Source: Lutibacter sp. Hel_I_33_5 (GTDB taxonomy: Bacteria; Bacteroidota; Bacteroidia; Flavobacteriales; Flavobacteriaceae). From it: DNA of 64,000 nt. The stretch spans positions 1,899,501 to 1,963,500 of the forward strand of contig NZ_VISM01000001.1 in assembly GCF_007827455.1 (NCBI RefSeq). The letters are read 5' to 3'. A program made the translations under genes and the position numbers. This document shows, one piece after another, positions 16,583 through 26,032 of this stretch; the first letter of the stretch is position 1; every line of letters begins with the position of its first letter. The notes under the pieces are model-generated. The model saw only the letters and a program-made list of their open reading frames with translations, was not told where the DNA came from and did no database searches.

Positions 16583-17659
16583 ATGATTTGGAAACCATCT
16601 AATTTGCCATATGATAAAGATTTAGAAACCAGGGTTGTTCTTAAAAAGTTAGCTGGGGCTCATCGAGCTTTAGCAGAATTGAAAGGAATTGCACAAACAA
16701 TTCCAAAACAAGAAATTTTAATAAATACTTTAATGTTACAAGAAGCCAAAGATAGTTCTGAGGTTGAAAACATAGTTACGACTCATGATGATCTATATAA
16801 AAGTTCATTGGGGTTAGAAAAATATATTTCTCCTGCAGCTAAAGAAGTTCAAAATTACGTTGCTGCAATTAAGCGTGGGTTTGCCATTGTTTCTGAGAAA
16901 AAAATATTAACAACGAATAACATTATTGAGATTCAAGAAATTCTAGAGAAAAATAAGGCTGGGCTTCGTAAAATCCCTGGAACTAATTTAAAAAATCAAC
17001 AAACAGGTGAAGTGATTTACGAGCCTCCACAAAGTGCAAAAGAAATTAAGGAATTAATGGAGAATCTTGAGTTATTTATTAATGACAATTCACTTATTGA
17101 TTATGATCCTATAGTAAAAATGGCAATAATTCATTTTCAGTTTGAAAGTATTCATCCGTTTTATGATGGTAATGGAAGAACAGGGAGAATTCTTAATATT
17201 TTATATTTAGTCTTAAATGATTTATTGGAAATTCCTATTTTGTATTTGAGTAGATTTATAATAAGTGATAAAATGGCTTATTACCAAAACTTACAAAACG
17301 TTCGGGACAATGAAAGTTGGGAGACTTGGCTTTTATATATGATTTCTGCTGTAGAAGAAACTGCATATGATACTATTCGTTTGGTAAATGATATTAAGAA
17401 AGAAATGATGAAAATGAAAAATATATTACGAAATAATTATAAATTTTATAGTCAGGAATTACTCAATCACTTATTTAAACAACCATACACTAAAATTGAA
17501 TTTTTAAAAAAGGATTTAGGCGTAAGTCGTGTAACCGCTTCGGGGTATTTAAATCGCTTAGCAGAAGATAAGGTTATTTTTAAATTTAAATTAGGGAAAA
17601 CTAATTATTATATAAACATGGCTTTAATGAATGCATTAAGTCCTGAAAATAAAAACTAA
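16583..17659 (+). CDS. fic: Fic-domain AMP-transferase with C-terminal winged helix
   Basis: A 358-residue Fic protein that should transfer AMP (or another NMP) to a protein hydroxyl. The active-site motif HPFYDGNGRTGR is complete at 191-202. Near the N-terminus, S58-SEV-E62-N63 fits the inhibitory-helix motif (S/T)xxxE(G/N), so this looks like a self-inhibited class II Fic. The beta-hairpin flap lies around TGEVIYEPPQ (141-150). Residues about 290-345 resemble a winged helix-turn-helix (KIEFLKKDLGVSRVTASGYLNRL), so the protein could bind its own promoter, which carries two matching palindromes. No antitoxin gene adjoins it. The target is unknown. Confidence 0.9.
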   Translation: MIWKPSNLPYDKDLETRVVLKKLAGAHRALAELKGIAQTIPKQEILINTLMLQEAKDSSEVENIVTTHDDLYKSSLGLEKYISPAAKEVQNYVAAIKRGFAIVSEKKILTTNNIIEIQEILEKNKAGLRKIPGTNLKNQQTGEVIYEPPQSAKEIKELMENLELFINDNSLIDYDPIVKMAIIHFQFESIHPFYDGNGRTGRILNILYLVLNDLLEIPILYLSRFIISDKMAYYQNLQNVRDNESWETWLLYMISAVEETAYDTIRLVNDIKKEMMKMKNILRNNYKFYSQELLNHLFKQPYTKIEFLKKDLGVSRVTASGYLNRLAEDKVIFKFKLGKTNYYINMALMNALSPENKN

Positions 17660-17722
17660 ACTCAAAATTTTCATAACCTATTTAAACCCATTCTAAATAT
17701 TTAATAAAACAAAACATATAGC

Positions 17723-17753
17723 TTGTTAGAGAAACGCAATCGTTGTAAATTTG
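17723..17753 (+). promoter_or_regulatory. sdhCAB promoter
   Basis: TTG (17723-17725), 20 nt, TAAATTTG (17746-17753), an excellent match to the TTG/TAnnTTTG consensus with the expected spacing. The leader would be about 25 nt. Confidence 0.75.
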
Positions 17754-17782
17754 TAGTAATTATTTAATCAACAAACAAAATA

Positions 17783-18457
17783 ATGGGATTCTTTAAATCT
17801 TCAATCGGAAGAAAATATGCAATGGCACTTTCTGCATTCTTCCTCATGTTTTTCTTATTACAACATTTTGCAATAAACATCACATCAATTTTTCCAGATA
17901 ATGGAGCAACTTTTAACGAACTATCTCATTTTATGGGTAGAAATCCGTTAATTCAGTATGTAATGCAGCCTGTTTTAATTTTCGGTGTTATCTTTCATTT
18001 TGTTATGGGATTTGTACTAGAATTTAAAAATTGGAGTGCACGTAAAGTCAGTTATGCAAAAAACAATGGTGCTGCAAATTCTACTTGGATGAGTAGAAAT
18101 ATGATTTATAGCGGCGCTGCAATTTTAGCATTCATAGTTTTACATTTCATCGATTTTTGGTTTCCAGAAATCAACACAAAATTTATTCAAGGAGATTGGT
18201 CTGGTATGCATAATGGCGAACTTAGATACTTTCATGAATTACAACACAAATTTGTAAATCCGTTAAGAGTGGGTGCTTATATTATTGCATTTGTGTTTTT
18301 AGCACTACACTTATTACACGGTTTTACTTCTGCTTTCCAATCAGTAGGAGCAAATAATAAATACACTAAAGGATTGAAAACGTTTTGTAACATTTACTCA
18401 ATTGGTATTCCGTTAGGATTTATCATTATTGCGTTATTTCATCACTTCAATCATTAA
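17783..18457 (+). CDS. sdhC: Succinate dehydrogenase cytochrome b subunit
   Basis: A 224-residue membrane anchor of complex II (five-helix, single-polypeptide type B as in Bacteroidetes fumarate reductase/succinate dehydrogenase). The opening [27 protein letters not shown] carries the first helix and a haem-ligand-like His. Further His residues lie at HFVMG, LHFID, LHLLHGF and at the end (HHFNH). It quinone-couples the SdhA/SdhB catalytic arm. It is the first gene of the sdh operon, 11 bp before sdhA, with a clear promoter upstream. Confidence 0.92.
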   Translation: MGFFKSSIGRKYAMALSAFFLMFFLLQHFAINITSIFPDNGATFNELSHFMGRNPLIQYVMQPVLIFGVIFHFVMGFVLEFKNWSARKVSYAKNNGAANSTWMSRNMIYSGAAILAFIVLHFIDFWFPEINTKFIQGDWSGMHNGELRYFHELQHKFVNPLRVGAYIIAFVFLALHLLHGFTSAFQSVGANNKYTKGLKTFCNIYSIGIPLGFIIIALFHHFNH

Positions 18458-18468
18458 TACGAAAAAGT

Positions 18469-20481
18469 ATGGCTTTAGATTCTAAAACTCCAAAAGGTCC
18501 ATTAAAAGATAAATGGACGGATTATAAAAATCACATCAATTTAGTAAATCCTGCTAACAAACGTAATATTGATATTATTGTTGTTGGTACAGGTTTAGCG
18601 GGTGGTTCTGCTTCTGCTACTTTAGCAGAATTAGGGTATAATGTAAAAGCATTTGCTTATCAAGATTCTCCACGTAGAGCGCATTCAATTGCGGCGCAAG
18701 GAGGAATTAACGCAGCAAAAAATTACCAAGGTGATGGAGATTCTGCTTACCGATTATTTTACGATACGGTAAAAGGTGGAGATTATCGCTCACGCGAATC
18801 CAACGTATATAGATTAGCAGAAGTTTCTGCAAATATTATCGATCAATGTGTGGCGCAAGGAGTTCCTTTTGCTCGTGATTATGGTGGATTGTTAGACAAT
18901 CGTTCGTTTGGTGGTGTATTAGTTTCAAGAACTTTTTATGCCAAGGGACAAACAGGTCAGCAATTATTATTAGGAGCGTATTCTGCAATGAATCGTCAAA
19001 TTGCTCGTGGTAAGATTGAAATGTTCAATCGCCATGAAATGTTAGATGTTGTTTTGGTTGATGGAAAAGCACGTGGAATTATTGCTAGAAATTTAGTTAC
19101 AGGAGAGATTGAGCGTCATTCAGCACATGCTGTAGTTATTGCTTCTGGAGGATACGGAAATGTATATTTCTTATCAACTAACGCAATGGGTTCTAACGCA
19201 ACAGCAGCTTGGAAAATTCATAAAAAAGGAGCGTATTTTGCAAATCCTTGTTATACGCAAATTCACCCAACATGTATTCCACGTTCAGGAGATTATCAAT
19301 CTAAATTAACGTTGATGTCAGAATCTCTTAGAAATGATGGACGAATTTGGGTTCCTAAAAATTTAGAAGATGTAAAAGCGATTAGAGAAGGACGTAAAAA
19401 ACCGACTGATTTATCGCCAGATGAAAGAGATTATTATTTAGAAAGACGTTATCCTGCGTTTGGTAATTTAGTACCTCGTGATGTGGCTTCTAGAGCAGCG
19501 AAAGAACGTTGTGATGCTGGTTACGGTGTAAATGCAACTGGTGAAGCAGTGTATTTAGATTTTGCTTCGGCAATTGAACGTTACGGAAAAGAGCAGGCGA
19601 AGATTCAGAATATTTCTAATGCTTCTGCAGATAAAATATACGAATTAGGTCAAGCAATTGTTGAGGCTAAATATGGAAACTTATTCCAGATGTATCACAA
19701 GATTGTAGATCAAGACCCATACAAAACTCCAATGATGATTTATCCAGCGGTTCACTACACAATGGGTGGTGTTTGGGTTGATTATAATTTGATGACTACC
19801 GTTGATGGATTATACTGTTTAGGAGAAGCAAATTTCTCTGATCACGGAGCAAACAGATTAGGAGCATCAGCTTTAATGCAAGGTTTGTCTGACGGATATT
19901 TTGTGTTACCTTATACAATCGGAGATTATTTATCTGATGATATTAGAACAGGAAAAATTCCAACGGATACTAAAGAGTTTGAAGATGCTGAAAATGATGT
20001 TAAAGAACGTTTAGATTTCTTCATCAACAATAAAGGAGAACATTCTGTAGATTATTACCACAAAAAATTAGGAAAAATTATGTGGGAAAAATGTGGAATG
20101 TCTCGTAACGAAAAAGGTTTAAAAGAAGCGATGTCTGAAATTAAAGCTTTACGTGAAGATTTCTGGAAAAACGTAACAGTACCTGGAAGTCAGTCAGAAA
20201 TGAATCCTGAGTTGGAAAAAGCAGGTAGAGTAGCAGATTTCTTAGAATTAGGTGAACTTTTTGCTAAAGATGCGTTGGATAGAAACGAATCTTGTGGAGG
20301 TCATTTTAGAGAAGAATCTGTAGAATTAGACGGTGAACAAGAAGGAGAAGCAAAGCGTAATGATAAAGACTATGCGTATGTTTCTGCTTGGGAATACAAA
20401 GGAGAACCTGCTGATGCAGTTTTACATAAAGAAGAATTAGAATTTAACGATATTGAACTTAAGCAGAGATCTTATAAGTAA
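18469..20481 (+). CDS. sdhA: Succinate dehydrogenase/fumarate reductase flavoprotein subunit
   Basis: A 670-residue catalytic subunit oxidising succinate to fumarate on the cytoplasmic side of the inner membrane. The FAD-binding Rossmann motif is [19 protein letters not shown] (residues about 36-54), and [18 protein letters not shown] contains the region of the covalent FAD histidine. The substrate-binding arginine and histidine region follows ([22 protein letters not shown]). The length is typical of the B-type enzyme. It is followed not by sdhB, as usual, but by a four-helix-bundle ORF inside an inverted-repeat element. Confidence 0.95.
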   Translation: MALDSKTPKGPLKDKWTDYKNHINLVNPANKRNIDIIVVGTGLAGGSASATLAELGYNVKAFAYQDSPRRAHSIAAQGGINAAKNYQGDGDSAYRLFYDTVKGGDYRSRESNVYRLAEVSANIIDQCVAQGVPFARDYGGLLDNRSFGGVLVSRTFYAKGQTGQQLLLGAYSAMNRQIARGKIEMFNRHEMLDVVLVDGKARGIIARNLVTGEIERHSAHAVVIASGGYGNVYFLSTNAMGSNATAAWKIHKKGAYFANPCYTQIHPTCIPRSGDYQSKLTLMSESLRNDGRIWVPKNLEDVKAIREGRKKPTDLSPDERDYYLERRYPAFGNLVPRDVASRAAKERCDAGYGVNATGEAVYLDFASAIERYGKEQAKIQNISNASADKIYELGQAIVEAKYGNLFQMYHKIVDQDPYKTPMMIYPAVHYTMGGVWVDYNLMTTVDGLYCLGEANFSDHGANRLGASALMQGLSDGYFVLPYTIGDYLSDDIRTGKIPTDTKEFEDAENDVKERLDFFINNKGEHSVDYYHKKLGKIMWEKCGMSRNEKGLKEAMSEIKALREDFWKNVTVPGSQSEMNPELEKAGRVADFLELGELFAKDALDRNESCGGHFREESVELDGEQEGEAKRNDKDYAYVSAWEYKGEPADAVLHKEELEFNDIELKQRSYK

Positions 20482-20490
20482 ACTAGAAAT

Positions 20491-20897
20491 TTAGCCAAAA
20501 GGCAAAAGATGGGCAGTATTTCTACATATAAAGATTTATTAATTTGGCAAAAAGGAATTCAAATTGTTAAAGAAGTATATCTAATTTGTAAAGAAATTCC
20601 GAAAGATGAGTTGTATGGTTTACAAAGTCAAATTAAACGATCATCAGTTTCAATACCTTCTAATATAGCAGAAGGTTGGGGTAGAAATTACACCAAAAGT
20701 TATATTAAGTTTTTAAAGTATTCGAGAGGATCTTTATTAGAGTTAGAAACTCAAATTATTATTGCAAAAGAACTAGAATTTATTTCAATCGAAAGTTTTA
20801 ATAAAATTCAAAATTTAATCACAGAAGAAAGTAAAATGTTAAATGCCTTTATAAAATCAGTAGACAAATAACTATTTGCCTTATGACTATTGGCTAA
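20491..20897. mobile_element. Intervening-sequence-like element in the sdh operon
   Basis: An inverted repeat encloses the four-helix-bundle ORF. The left arm is TTAGCCAAAAGGCAAA (20491-20506). The right arm is TTTGCCTT (20875-20882), a 7-nt insertion, then TTGGCTAA (20890-20897). Apart from the insertion the 16-nt arms are perfect complements. The layout (terminal stem plus S23-type ORF) is that of the intervening sequences found in some 23S rRNA genes, here between sdhA and sdhB. Confidence 0.65.
20509..20871 (+). CDS. Four-helix-bundle protein (S23/IVP family)
   Basis: A 120-residue four-helix-bundle protein of the family first seen in 23S rRNA intervening sequences. The hallmark segment IKRSSVSIPSNIAEGWGRN is at residues about 43-61, after YKDLLIWQKGIQIVKEVY. 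The molecular role is unsettled; nucleic-acid binding is suspected for the family. It interrupts the sdhA-sdhB linkage and starts 2 bp inside the left inverted-repeat arm, so it belongs to the element and not to complex II. A paralogue lies at 60250 in the bat operon, sharing the SVSIxSNxAEG core. Confidence 0.88.
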   Translation: MGSISTYKDLLIWQKGIQIVKEVYLICKEIPKDELYGLQSQIKRSSVSIPSNIAEGWGRNYTKSYIKFLKYSRGSLLELETQIIIAKELEFISIESFNKIQNLITEESKMLNAFIKSVDK

Positions 20898-20910
20898 TAA
20901 ACTAAATAAA

Positions 20911-21657
20911 ATGAATTTAACCTTAAAGATTTGGCGTCAAAAAAACGCAAGTGATAAAGGAAAAATGGTTGACTATAAGGTAACCGATATTTCTGAACAT
21001 ATGTCTTTCTTAGAGATGATGGATGTATTGAACGAGCAATTAATTAATGCAGGTGATGAACCTGTTGCTTTCGATCATGATTGTAGAGAAGGTATTTGCG
21101 GAATGTGTTCGATGTACATTAACGGGGAAGCTCACGGTCCAGATAGAGGTGTAACAACCTGTCAATTACATATGCGTATGTTTAAAGATGGTGATACAAT
21201 TACCATTGAGCCATTTAGAGCAGCAGCATTTCCAGTAATAAAAGATTTAGTGGTTGATAGAAGTTCTTTTGAAAGAATTCAGCAAGCTGGTGGATATATT
21301 TCTGTAAATACTTCAGGAAATACACAAGATGCGAATGCAATTCCGATTCCGAAAGAAGATGCAGATAAAGCTATGGATGCTGCAACCTGTATTGGATGTG
21401 GAGCTTGTGTTGCTACTTGTAAAAACTCTTCTGCAATGTTATTTGTAGGTGCAAAAGTATCTCAATATGCTTTATTGCCACAAGGACAAGTAGAAGCTAC
21501 AGATAGAGTTTTAAACATGGTTGCACAGATGGATGCAGAAGGTTTTGGAAACTGTACAAATACAGGTGCTTGTGAAGTGGAATGCCCGAAAGGAATTTCT
21601 TTAGAAAACATAGCGCGTATGAATACTGAGTTCTTAAAAGCGAGTTTAAAAGGATAA
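20911..21657 (+). CDS. sdhB: Succinate dehydrogenase iron-sulfur subunit
   Basis: A 248-residue subunit passing electrons from FAD to quinone. The [2Fe-2S] motif is CREGICGMC followed downstream by a fourth Cys (TTCQLH). The [4Fe-4S] and [3Fe-4S] clusters are ligated by [11 protein letters not shown] and by [15 protein letters not shown] used the ATG at 20911 ([10 protein letters not shown]), typical for the family; the frame could open at a TTG at 20890, but that lies within the inverted-repeat arm. It ends the sdh operon before a REP-like repeat and a terminator. Confidence 0.95.
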   Translation: MNLTLKIWRQKNASDKGKMVDYKVTDISEHMSFLEMMDVLNEQLINAGDEPVAFDHDCREGICGMCSMYINGEAHGPDRGVTTCQLHMRMFKDGDTITIEPFRAAAFPVIKDLVVDRSSFERIQQAGGYISVNTSGNTQDANAIPIPKEDADKAMDAATCIGCGACVATCKNSSAMLFVGAKVSQYALLPQGQVEATDRVLNMVAQMDAEGFGNCTNTGACEVECPKGISLENIARMNTEFLKASLKG

Positions 21658-21663
21658 AAAACA

Positions 21664-21690
21664 TGTCACTTCGAGCGGAGTCGAGACGTC
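21664..21690. repeat. REP-like repeat, half-element
   Basis: Contains CGAGCGGAGTCGAGAC, identical to the left arm of the repeat inside waaA (25585-25648) but lacking the right arm. It is conspicuously GC-rich in AT-rich DNA, between sdhB and its terminator. Confidence 0.7.
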
Positions 21691-21708
21691 TTTAAAAATA
21701 AACATATA

Positions 21709-21739
21709 AAACGTTCAAACTTTGTTTGAGCGTTTTTTT
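21709..21739 (+). terminator. Terminator of the sdh operon
   Basis: AACGTTCAAAC and GTTTGAGCGTT pair over 11 bp (one wobble) around TTT, followed by a run of T. Confidence 0.85.
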
Positions 21740-21821
21740 CAATATTAATGTTAGATAATTCATTTTCTTATTCTAAATTGATATTTTTATAGTAGCTAAA
21801 TATTTTTATAAATTATTAATT

Positions 21822-24638
21822 ATGCGCTTATTATTAAATTTATTTGCTTCAGTTTTATTTTCTTTTAACATGTTGTATGGCATGCAATCAAATGTAATAA
21901 AAGGGATTGTTCAAGATGCTAAAACTGGTGTTTACTTAGAAGGGGTTACTATTGTTATAGAAGAATCTGATTTAGGAACATTTACCAATGAAAATGGTGA
22001 ATTTTTAATTTCAAATTTAAATGCAAAAACAGTAGTATTAACTTGTACTTATTTAGGTTATAAAAAGTTTAAAAAGAAGATAGATTTAAGAAAAATTACA
22101 ACATTTACTTTAAATATAAAATTAGAACCAATTAAAGAAGTTGTTTTAGATGAGATTGTTATAGTAGGATATCAACTTCAAAATAATAATATTATAAAAA
22201 AGAAAGCTGAAGCAATTCAAATAGCAGACTTTTTAATTCAAGATGATATTTCAAGGTATCCAGATTTTGCAATAGCAGATGTTGCTAGTAGAATTGTAGG
22301 TGTTACTGCTAATTTTGAAGAAGATGAAGCAACAAGAATAGGAATTAGAGGGTTATCTCCAATTTTTACATTTTCATCTTTAGATGGTATGATAATTCCA
22401 AGTGCAGAAAACCAAACTCGAATTGCAAATTTTGAAGCGATTCCTTCTTCATTAATAAATAGCATAGAAGTATATAAATCTAGAACTGCAGATTTAGATG
22501 GTAATGCAATTGGAGGTGTTTTTAATTTGAAAACAAGAAGTGCTTGGGATTCTAATAAAACATTTTTAAACCTAAGAAGTTTTTTTGGTAAATATAATTT
22601 TGATGAAGTTCCAAGAACAGGAAAAAGAAATGATATTAACAAAAACGGTTTGTCTTCAAGACATGAGGCTACTTTTGCAACTAAATTCGGTGCAAATAAA
22701 AATTTTGGAATAGTTCTAGCAGCAAGTTATAACTTAAAAGATAGAGATCAAACAAAACATCCCAAAGCAAATTATTCTTTTTTAGATAATAATCCTTTAA
22801 AACCAATTCCTTCAAGAATAAGAATTGATTCCTATGATAATATAGTAGAACGTTATGGTGGATTAGTAAAGTTTGAGTATAAACCAGAAAATAACCTATA
22901 CATGAGTTTTTCTGCAGGACATTTTGTGAAAAATGACGATGAAATACGTCAAGGAATAAGGTTTGATCAATTATCTTTTGATGAATCTACAGCTTCTGCA
23001 AATAGTGTTAAATTTACTAAAGCACGTAGTAGAGTTTCTAGTAATATTTGGGACATTAATAGAGAAATTACAAACCTTGTTTATAACGCAAATTATGATA
23101 TTAATTCTGATAGTAAATTAGAATTGATGTTTGGGTGGGCTTCTGGTAAACGAAAACAAGATAGTGGTTTCACAGAGTTTAGAGGGAGTTCAATCGAAGA
23201 CAATTCAGGTTTTTTTAGTAGTAATGGAGCTTCTGCTTCATTTAGTTTAGATGATCCATCAACTTACAATGGAAATGCATCTAATAACTATTATAGCTTA
23301 AATACTCTTAATAATAGAAGGTCAAGTAATGTTGAGAAAAATACATCTTTAGCTATAAATTATACATTAAATTTTAAAGACAAAAATTGGACATTAAAAA
23401 CTGGCTATAAGTTTAGAAATCTAGATTATGTACATAATGATTATTCATTAATTGCAGATTATATTGGAGGAACTCCTCTTAATATTTCAGATTTTTTAAT
23501 CAAAACAAACTATATACCTAATGGTACAGATTATGCTATGCCTTTATTAGATCCTTATGCTATTAATAATTATATAACTTCAAACTCATCTCAGTTCAAA
23601 ATACCAGATAATAGTATGGCTACTATTTTTGGACGAGGGTTAGTGTTTTTGCCAGAGGCTGAATTTAAAATAGAAGAAGTTGTAAATGCAGGATATATAT
23701 CTACAAGATATAATAAAGATAAATTAAAATTAAATTTTGGGTTAAGAATAGAAAATACAAATTCAAAGTCTAATCGTTTAGTAAATATAAATAATCAATA
23801 TGATGGAACTTTAAGTAATGTTAATACCAACTACACTAGCTTTTTGCCATCTTTAGGAATGTCTTATAATATCACTAATAAATTAAAGTTTAAATCAGCT
23901 TATAGTAAAGCTATAGGACGTCCCGATTATTTACAATTAGCGCCTATTGAAATTATTGATGAAGTTAATAATAGAATAAGTAAAGGAAACCCAGATTTAA
24001 AGCCTAGAATAGCAGATAATTTAGACTCATTTATTGAATTTTATTTTGGAGAAAAAAATCAAAACTTACTAACACTAGGTTGGTTTTATAAATATATAAA
24101 AGATGATATTATTAATGAAGTCAGTACTTTAGGACCAAATCAAGTAACAACTTTTGTGAATTCCGAAAGTTCTACCATTTCAGGAATAGAGCTTAATTTT
24201 ATAAAAAACAAACTTGATTTTTTACCTGGTTTTGTATCTAATTTTGGGATATCTACTAATTATTTATTTATACAAGGAAAAACTCAATTAAATTCTGGAG
24301 AAAAGATTCCACTAGTTAATTTGCCAAAACATACTATAAATGCACAATTATTTTATCAACAAAATAAGTTTGATGCACGTTTGTCTTGGAATTGGACTGA
24401 TAATACTTTAGAATCTTATGTGAAAAATAATGAATTAGAAAACAGTTACATTTTTTCTTATGGCACTTTAAATTTTTCTACTAGGTATAATATTTACGAC
24501 AATTTATCTGTAATCTTAGAAGTAAGAAACTTAAATGATGCCAATAGAGGTTCATTTGTAGGGACAAATAATATAAACCCGATACGAGTAGATGAATTTG
24601 GGAAATCTTTTTGGTTTGGCTTAAATTATGCTCTTTAG
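21822..24638 (+). CDS. TonB-dependent outer-membrane receptor
   Basis: A 938-residue outer-membrane transporter. A signal peptide (about 20 residues) precedes a carboxypeptidase-regulatory-like domain (GIVQDAKTGVYLEGVTI ... TYLGYKKF, residues 27-105). Then comes a plug (SRIVGVTANFEEDEATRIGIRG, IEVYKSRTADLDGNAIGG) and a beta-barrel ending in FWFGLNYAL, with a terminal aromatic/leucine pattern for BAM insertion. The plug resembles the TonB-Xanth-Caul subfamily. No SusD partner is adjacent, so the substrate is open. It forms its own unit with about 160 bp upstream. Confidence 0.9.
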   Translation: MRLLLNLFASVLFSFNMLYGMQSNVIKGIVQDAKTGVYLEGVTIVIEESDLGTFTNENGEFLISNLNAKTVVLTCTYLGYKKFKKKIDLRKITTFTLNIKLEPIKEVVLDEIVIVGYQLQNNNIIKKKAEAIQIADFLIQDDISRYPDFAIADVASRIVGVTANFEEDEATRIGIRGLSPIFTFSSLDGMIIPSAENQTRIANFEAIPSSLINSIEVYKSRTADLDGNAIGGVFNLKTRSAWDSNKTFLNLRSFFGKYNFDEVPRTGKRNDINKNGLSSRHEATFATKFGANKNFGIVLAASYNLKDRDQTKHPKANYSFLDNNPLKPIPSRIRIDSYDNIVERYGGLVKFEYKPENNLYMSFSAGHFVKNDDEIRQGIRFDQLSFDESTASANSVKFTKARSRVSSNIWDINREITNLVYNANYDINSDSKLELMFGWASGKRKQDSGFTEFRGSSIEDNSGFFSSNGASASFSLDDPSTYNGNASNNYYSLNTLNNRRSSNVEKNTSLAINYTLNFKDKNWTLKTGYKFRNLDYVHNDYSLIADYIGGTPLNISDFLIKTNYIPNGTDYAMPLLDPYAINNYITSNSSQFKIPDNSMATIFGRGLVFLPEAEFKIEEVVNAGYISTRYNKDKLKLNFGLRIENTNSKSNRLVNINNQYDGTLSNVNTNYTSFLPSLGMSYNITNKLKFKSAYSKAIGRPDYLQLAPIEIIDEVNNRISKGNPDLKPRIADNLDSFIEFYFGEKNQNLLTLGWFYKYIKDDIINEVSTLGPNQVTTFVNSESSTISGIELNFIKNKLDFLPGFVSNFGISTNYLFIQGKTQLNSGEKIPLVNLPKHTINAQLFYQQNKFDARLSWNWTDNTLESYVKNNELENSYIFSYGTLNFSTRYNIYDNLSVILEVRNLNDANRGSFVGTNNINPIRVDEFGKSFWFGLNYAL

Positions 24639-24730
24639 TATTATTGTAATCTACAAGTTATAATTATTTAAAAGTATTGCTTCCTTTTTTATGCTTTTAT
24701 ATTTAGGTTGAATTTGTACATTTACAATTC

Positions 24731-26032
24731 ATGAATTTCTTTTATAATATATTGGTTTTTAAAGCGTCAATCTTACTTTGGATTGTGTCTTTTTTCAATA
24801 AAAAAATCAAACTTTTTGTTGATGGAAGAAAAGAAACATTTTCTAAGCTTTCAGTATTAAAAAAAGAAGATACAATTATTTGGATTCATGCTGCATCTTT
24901 GGGTGAATTTGAGCAAGCAAGACCAATTATAGAGAAGTTAAAATTAAAGTATGAAGATTATAAAATTGTAGTCACTTTTTTTTCGCCTTCGGGATATGAA
25001 ATCAGAAAGAATTACGATTTAGCTGATGTTGTTTGTTATTTGCCGTTAGACAGTAAATCGAATGCTAAAAAGTTTGTAGAAAAACTAAATCCGAAGTTTG
25101 CAATTTTTGTAAAATACGAGTTTTGGCCAAACCTATTAAACGAGTTAAAAGAGCGAAAAATTCCAACAATTTTAGTTTCAGGAATTATTAGAAAAAATCA
25201 ACTATTTTTTAAATGGCATGGTGGTTTTATGCGAAAATCATTAGGGGCTTTTCATCACTTTTTTGTTCAGAATATTTCTTCAAAAGAATTGTTATCGTCA
25301 ATTAACTTCAAGAATGTTTTTGTTTCTGGAGATACTCGTTTTGATCGAGTTTCAGAAATTTTAGATCAAGATAATTCTCTTGATTTTATAGCCAATTTTA
25401 AAAACAATAATTATACTGTTGTTGCAGGTAGCACTTGGAAAGAAGATGAAGAATTATTAGTGAATTACATTAATAATGAAGCTTCAAAAAATGAAAAATT
25501 TATTATTGCTCCACATAATATCAATCCAAAAGAAATTGAAAATTTACAGAAGCAAATAAACTTATCTTCAATAAAGTTTACTGATGTCATGTCGAGCGGA
25601 GTCGAGACTTCTAATAGACAAAACCTCTCGTCTGCGCTCGAGGTGACAGAAAATAGGTTAAAAGAATATCAGGTTTTAATCATAGATACGATTGGTTTGT
25701 TAACTAAGATTTATTCTTATGCAAATGTAGCTTATGTTGGCGGAGGTTTAAAAACGGGCTTGCATAATATTTTAGAACCTGCAACTTTTGGAATTCCAAT
25801 TGTAATTGGTAATCAATATCAAAAATTTAATGAAGCTGTAGAATTGGTTGCTAAAAAAGGATGCATTTCTATAAGTAATCAAGAAGAGTTTTCTGTTATT
25901 TTTAATAAATTGAAAGAAGATGAAAAATATAGAGTTACAACAGGAGAAATCAACAAAAATTATATTAAAAATAATATTGGAGCAACTGCTCAAATACTAA
26001 ATTATATTGAAGAACATTTAAATAAAAAATAA
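24731..26032 (+). CDS. waaA: 3-deoxy-D-manno-octulosonic acid transferase
   Basis: A 433-residue inner-membrane glycosyltransferase adding Kdo to lipid A precursor. An N-terminal hydrophobic anchor is followed by IWIHAASLGEFEQARPIIEKL, VKYEFWPNLL and the C-terminal domain with IDTIGLLTKIYSYANVAYVGGG and the donor-binding ILEPATFGIPIVIG. The extra residues around 285-306 (DVMSSGVETSNRQNLSSALEV) are encoded by a REP-like palindrome and are likely a surface-loop insertion. The stop overlaps the next ATG (TAATG), so the downstream YeeE gene is translationally coupled. Confidence 0.93.
   Translation: MNFFYNILVFKASILLWIVSFFNKKIKLFVDGRKETFSKLSVLKKEDTIIWIHAASLGEFEQARPIIEKLKLKYEDYKIVVTFFSPSGYEIRKNYDLADVVCYLPLDSKSNAKKFVEKLNPKFAIFVKYEFWPNLLNELKERKIPTILVSGIIRKNQLFFKWHGGFMRKSLGAFHHFFVQNISSKELLSSINFKNVFVSGDTRFDRVSEILDQDNSLDFIANFKNNNYTVVAGSTWKEDEELLVNYINNEASKNEKFIIAPHNINPKEIENLQKQINLSSIKFTDVMSSGVETSNRQNLSSALEVTENRLKEYQVLIIDTIGLLTKIYSYANVAYVGGGLKTGLHNILEPATFGIPIVIGNQYQKFNEAVELVAKKGCISISNQEEFSVIFNKLKEDEKYRVTTGEINKNYIKNNIGATAQILNYIEEHLNKK
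25585..25648. repeat. REP-like palindrome read in frame inside waaA
   Basis: Arms 25585-25608 and 25625-25648 are complementary at 19 of 24 positions, starting TGTCA and ending TGACA, with a 16-nt loop. The sequence is far richer in GC than the surrounding gene. The left arm shares CGAGCGGAGTCGAGAC with 21664-21690. It adds about 21 residues to WaaA without breaking the frame. Confidence 0.78.

Noticed and set aside
20890..20910. sdhB start at the TTG at 20890
   Set aside because: It lies in the inverted-repeat arm and adds residues not found in the family; ATG at 20911 matches the usual N-terminus.
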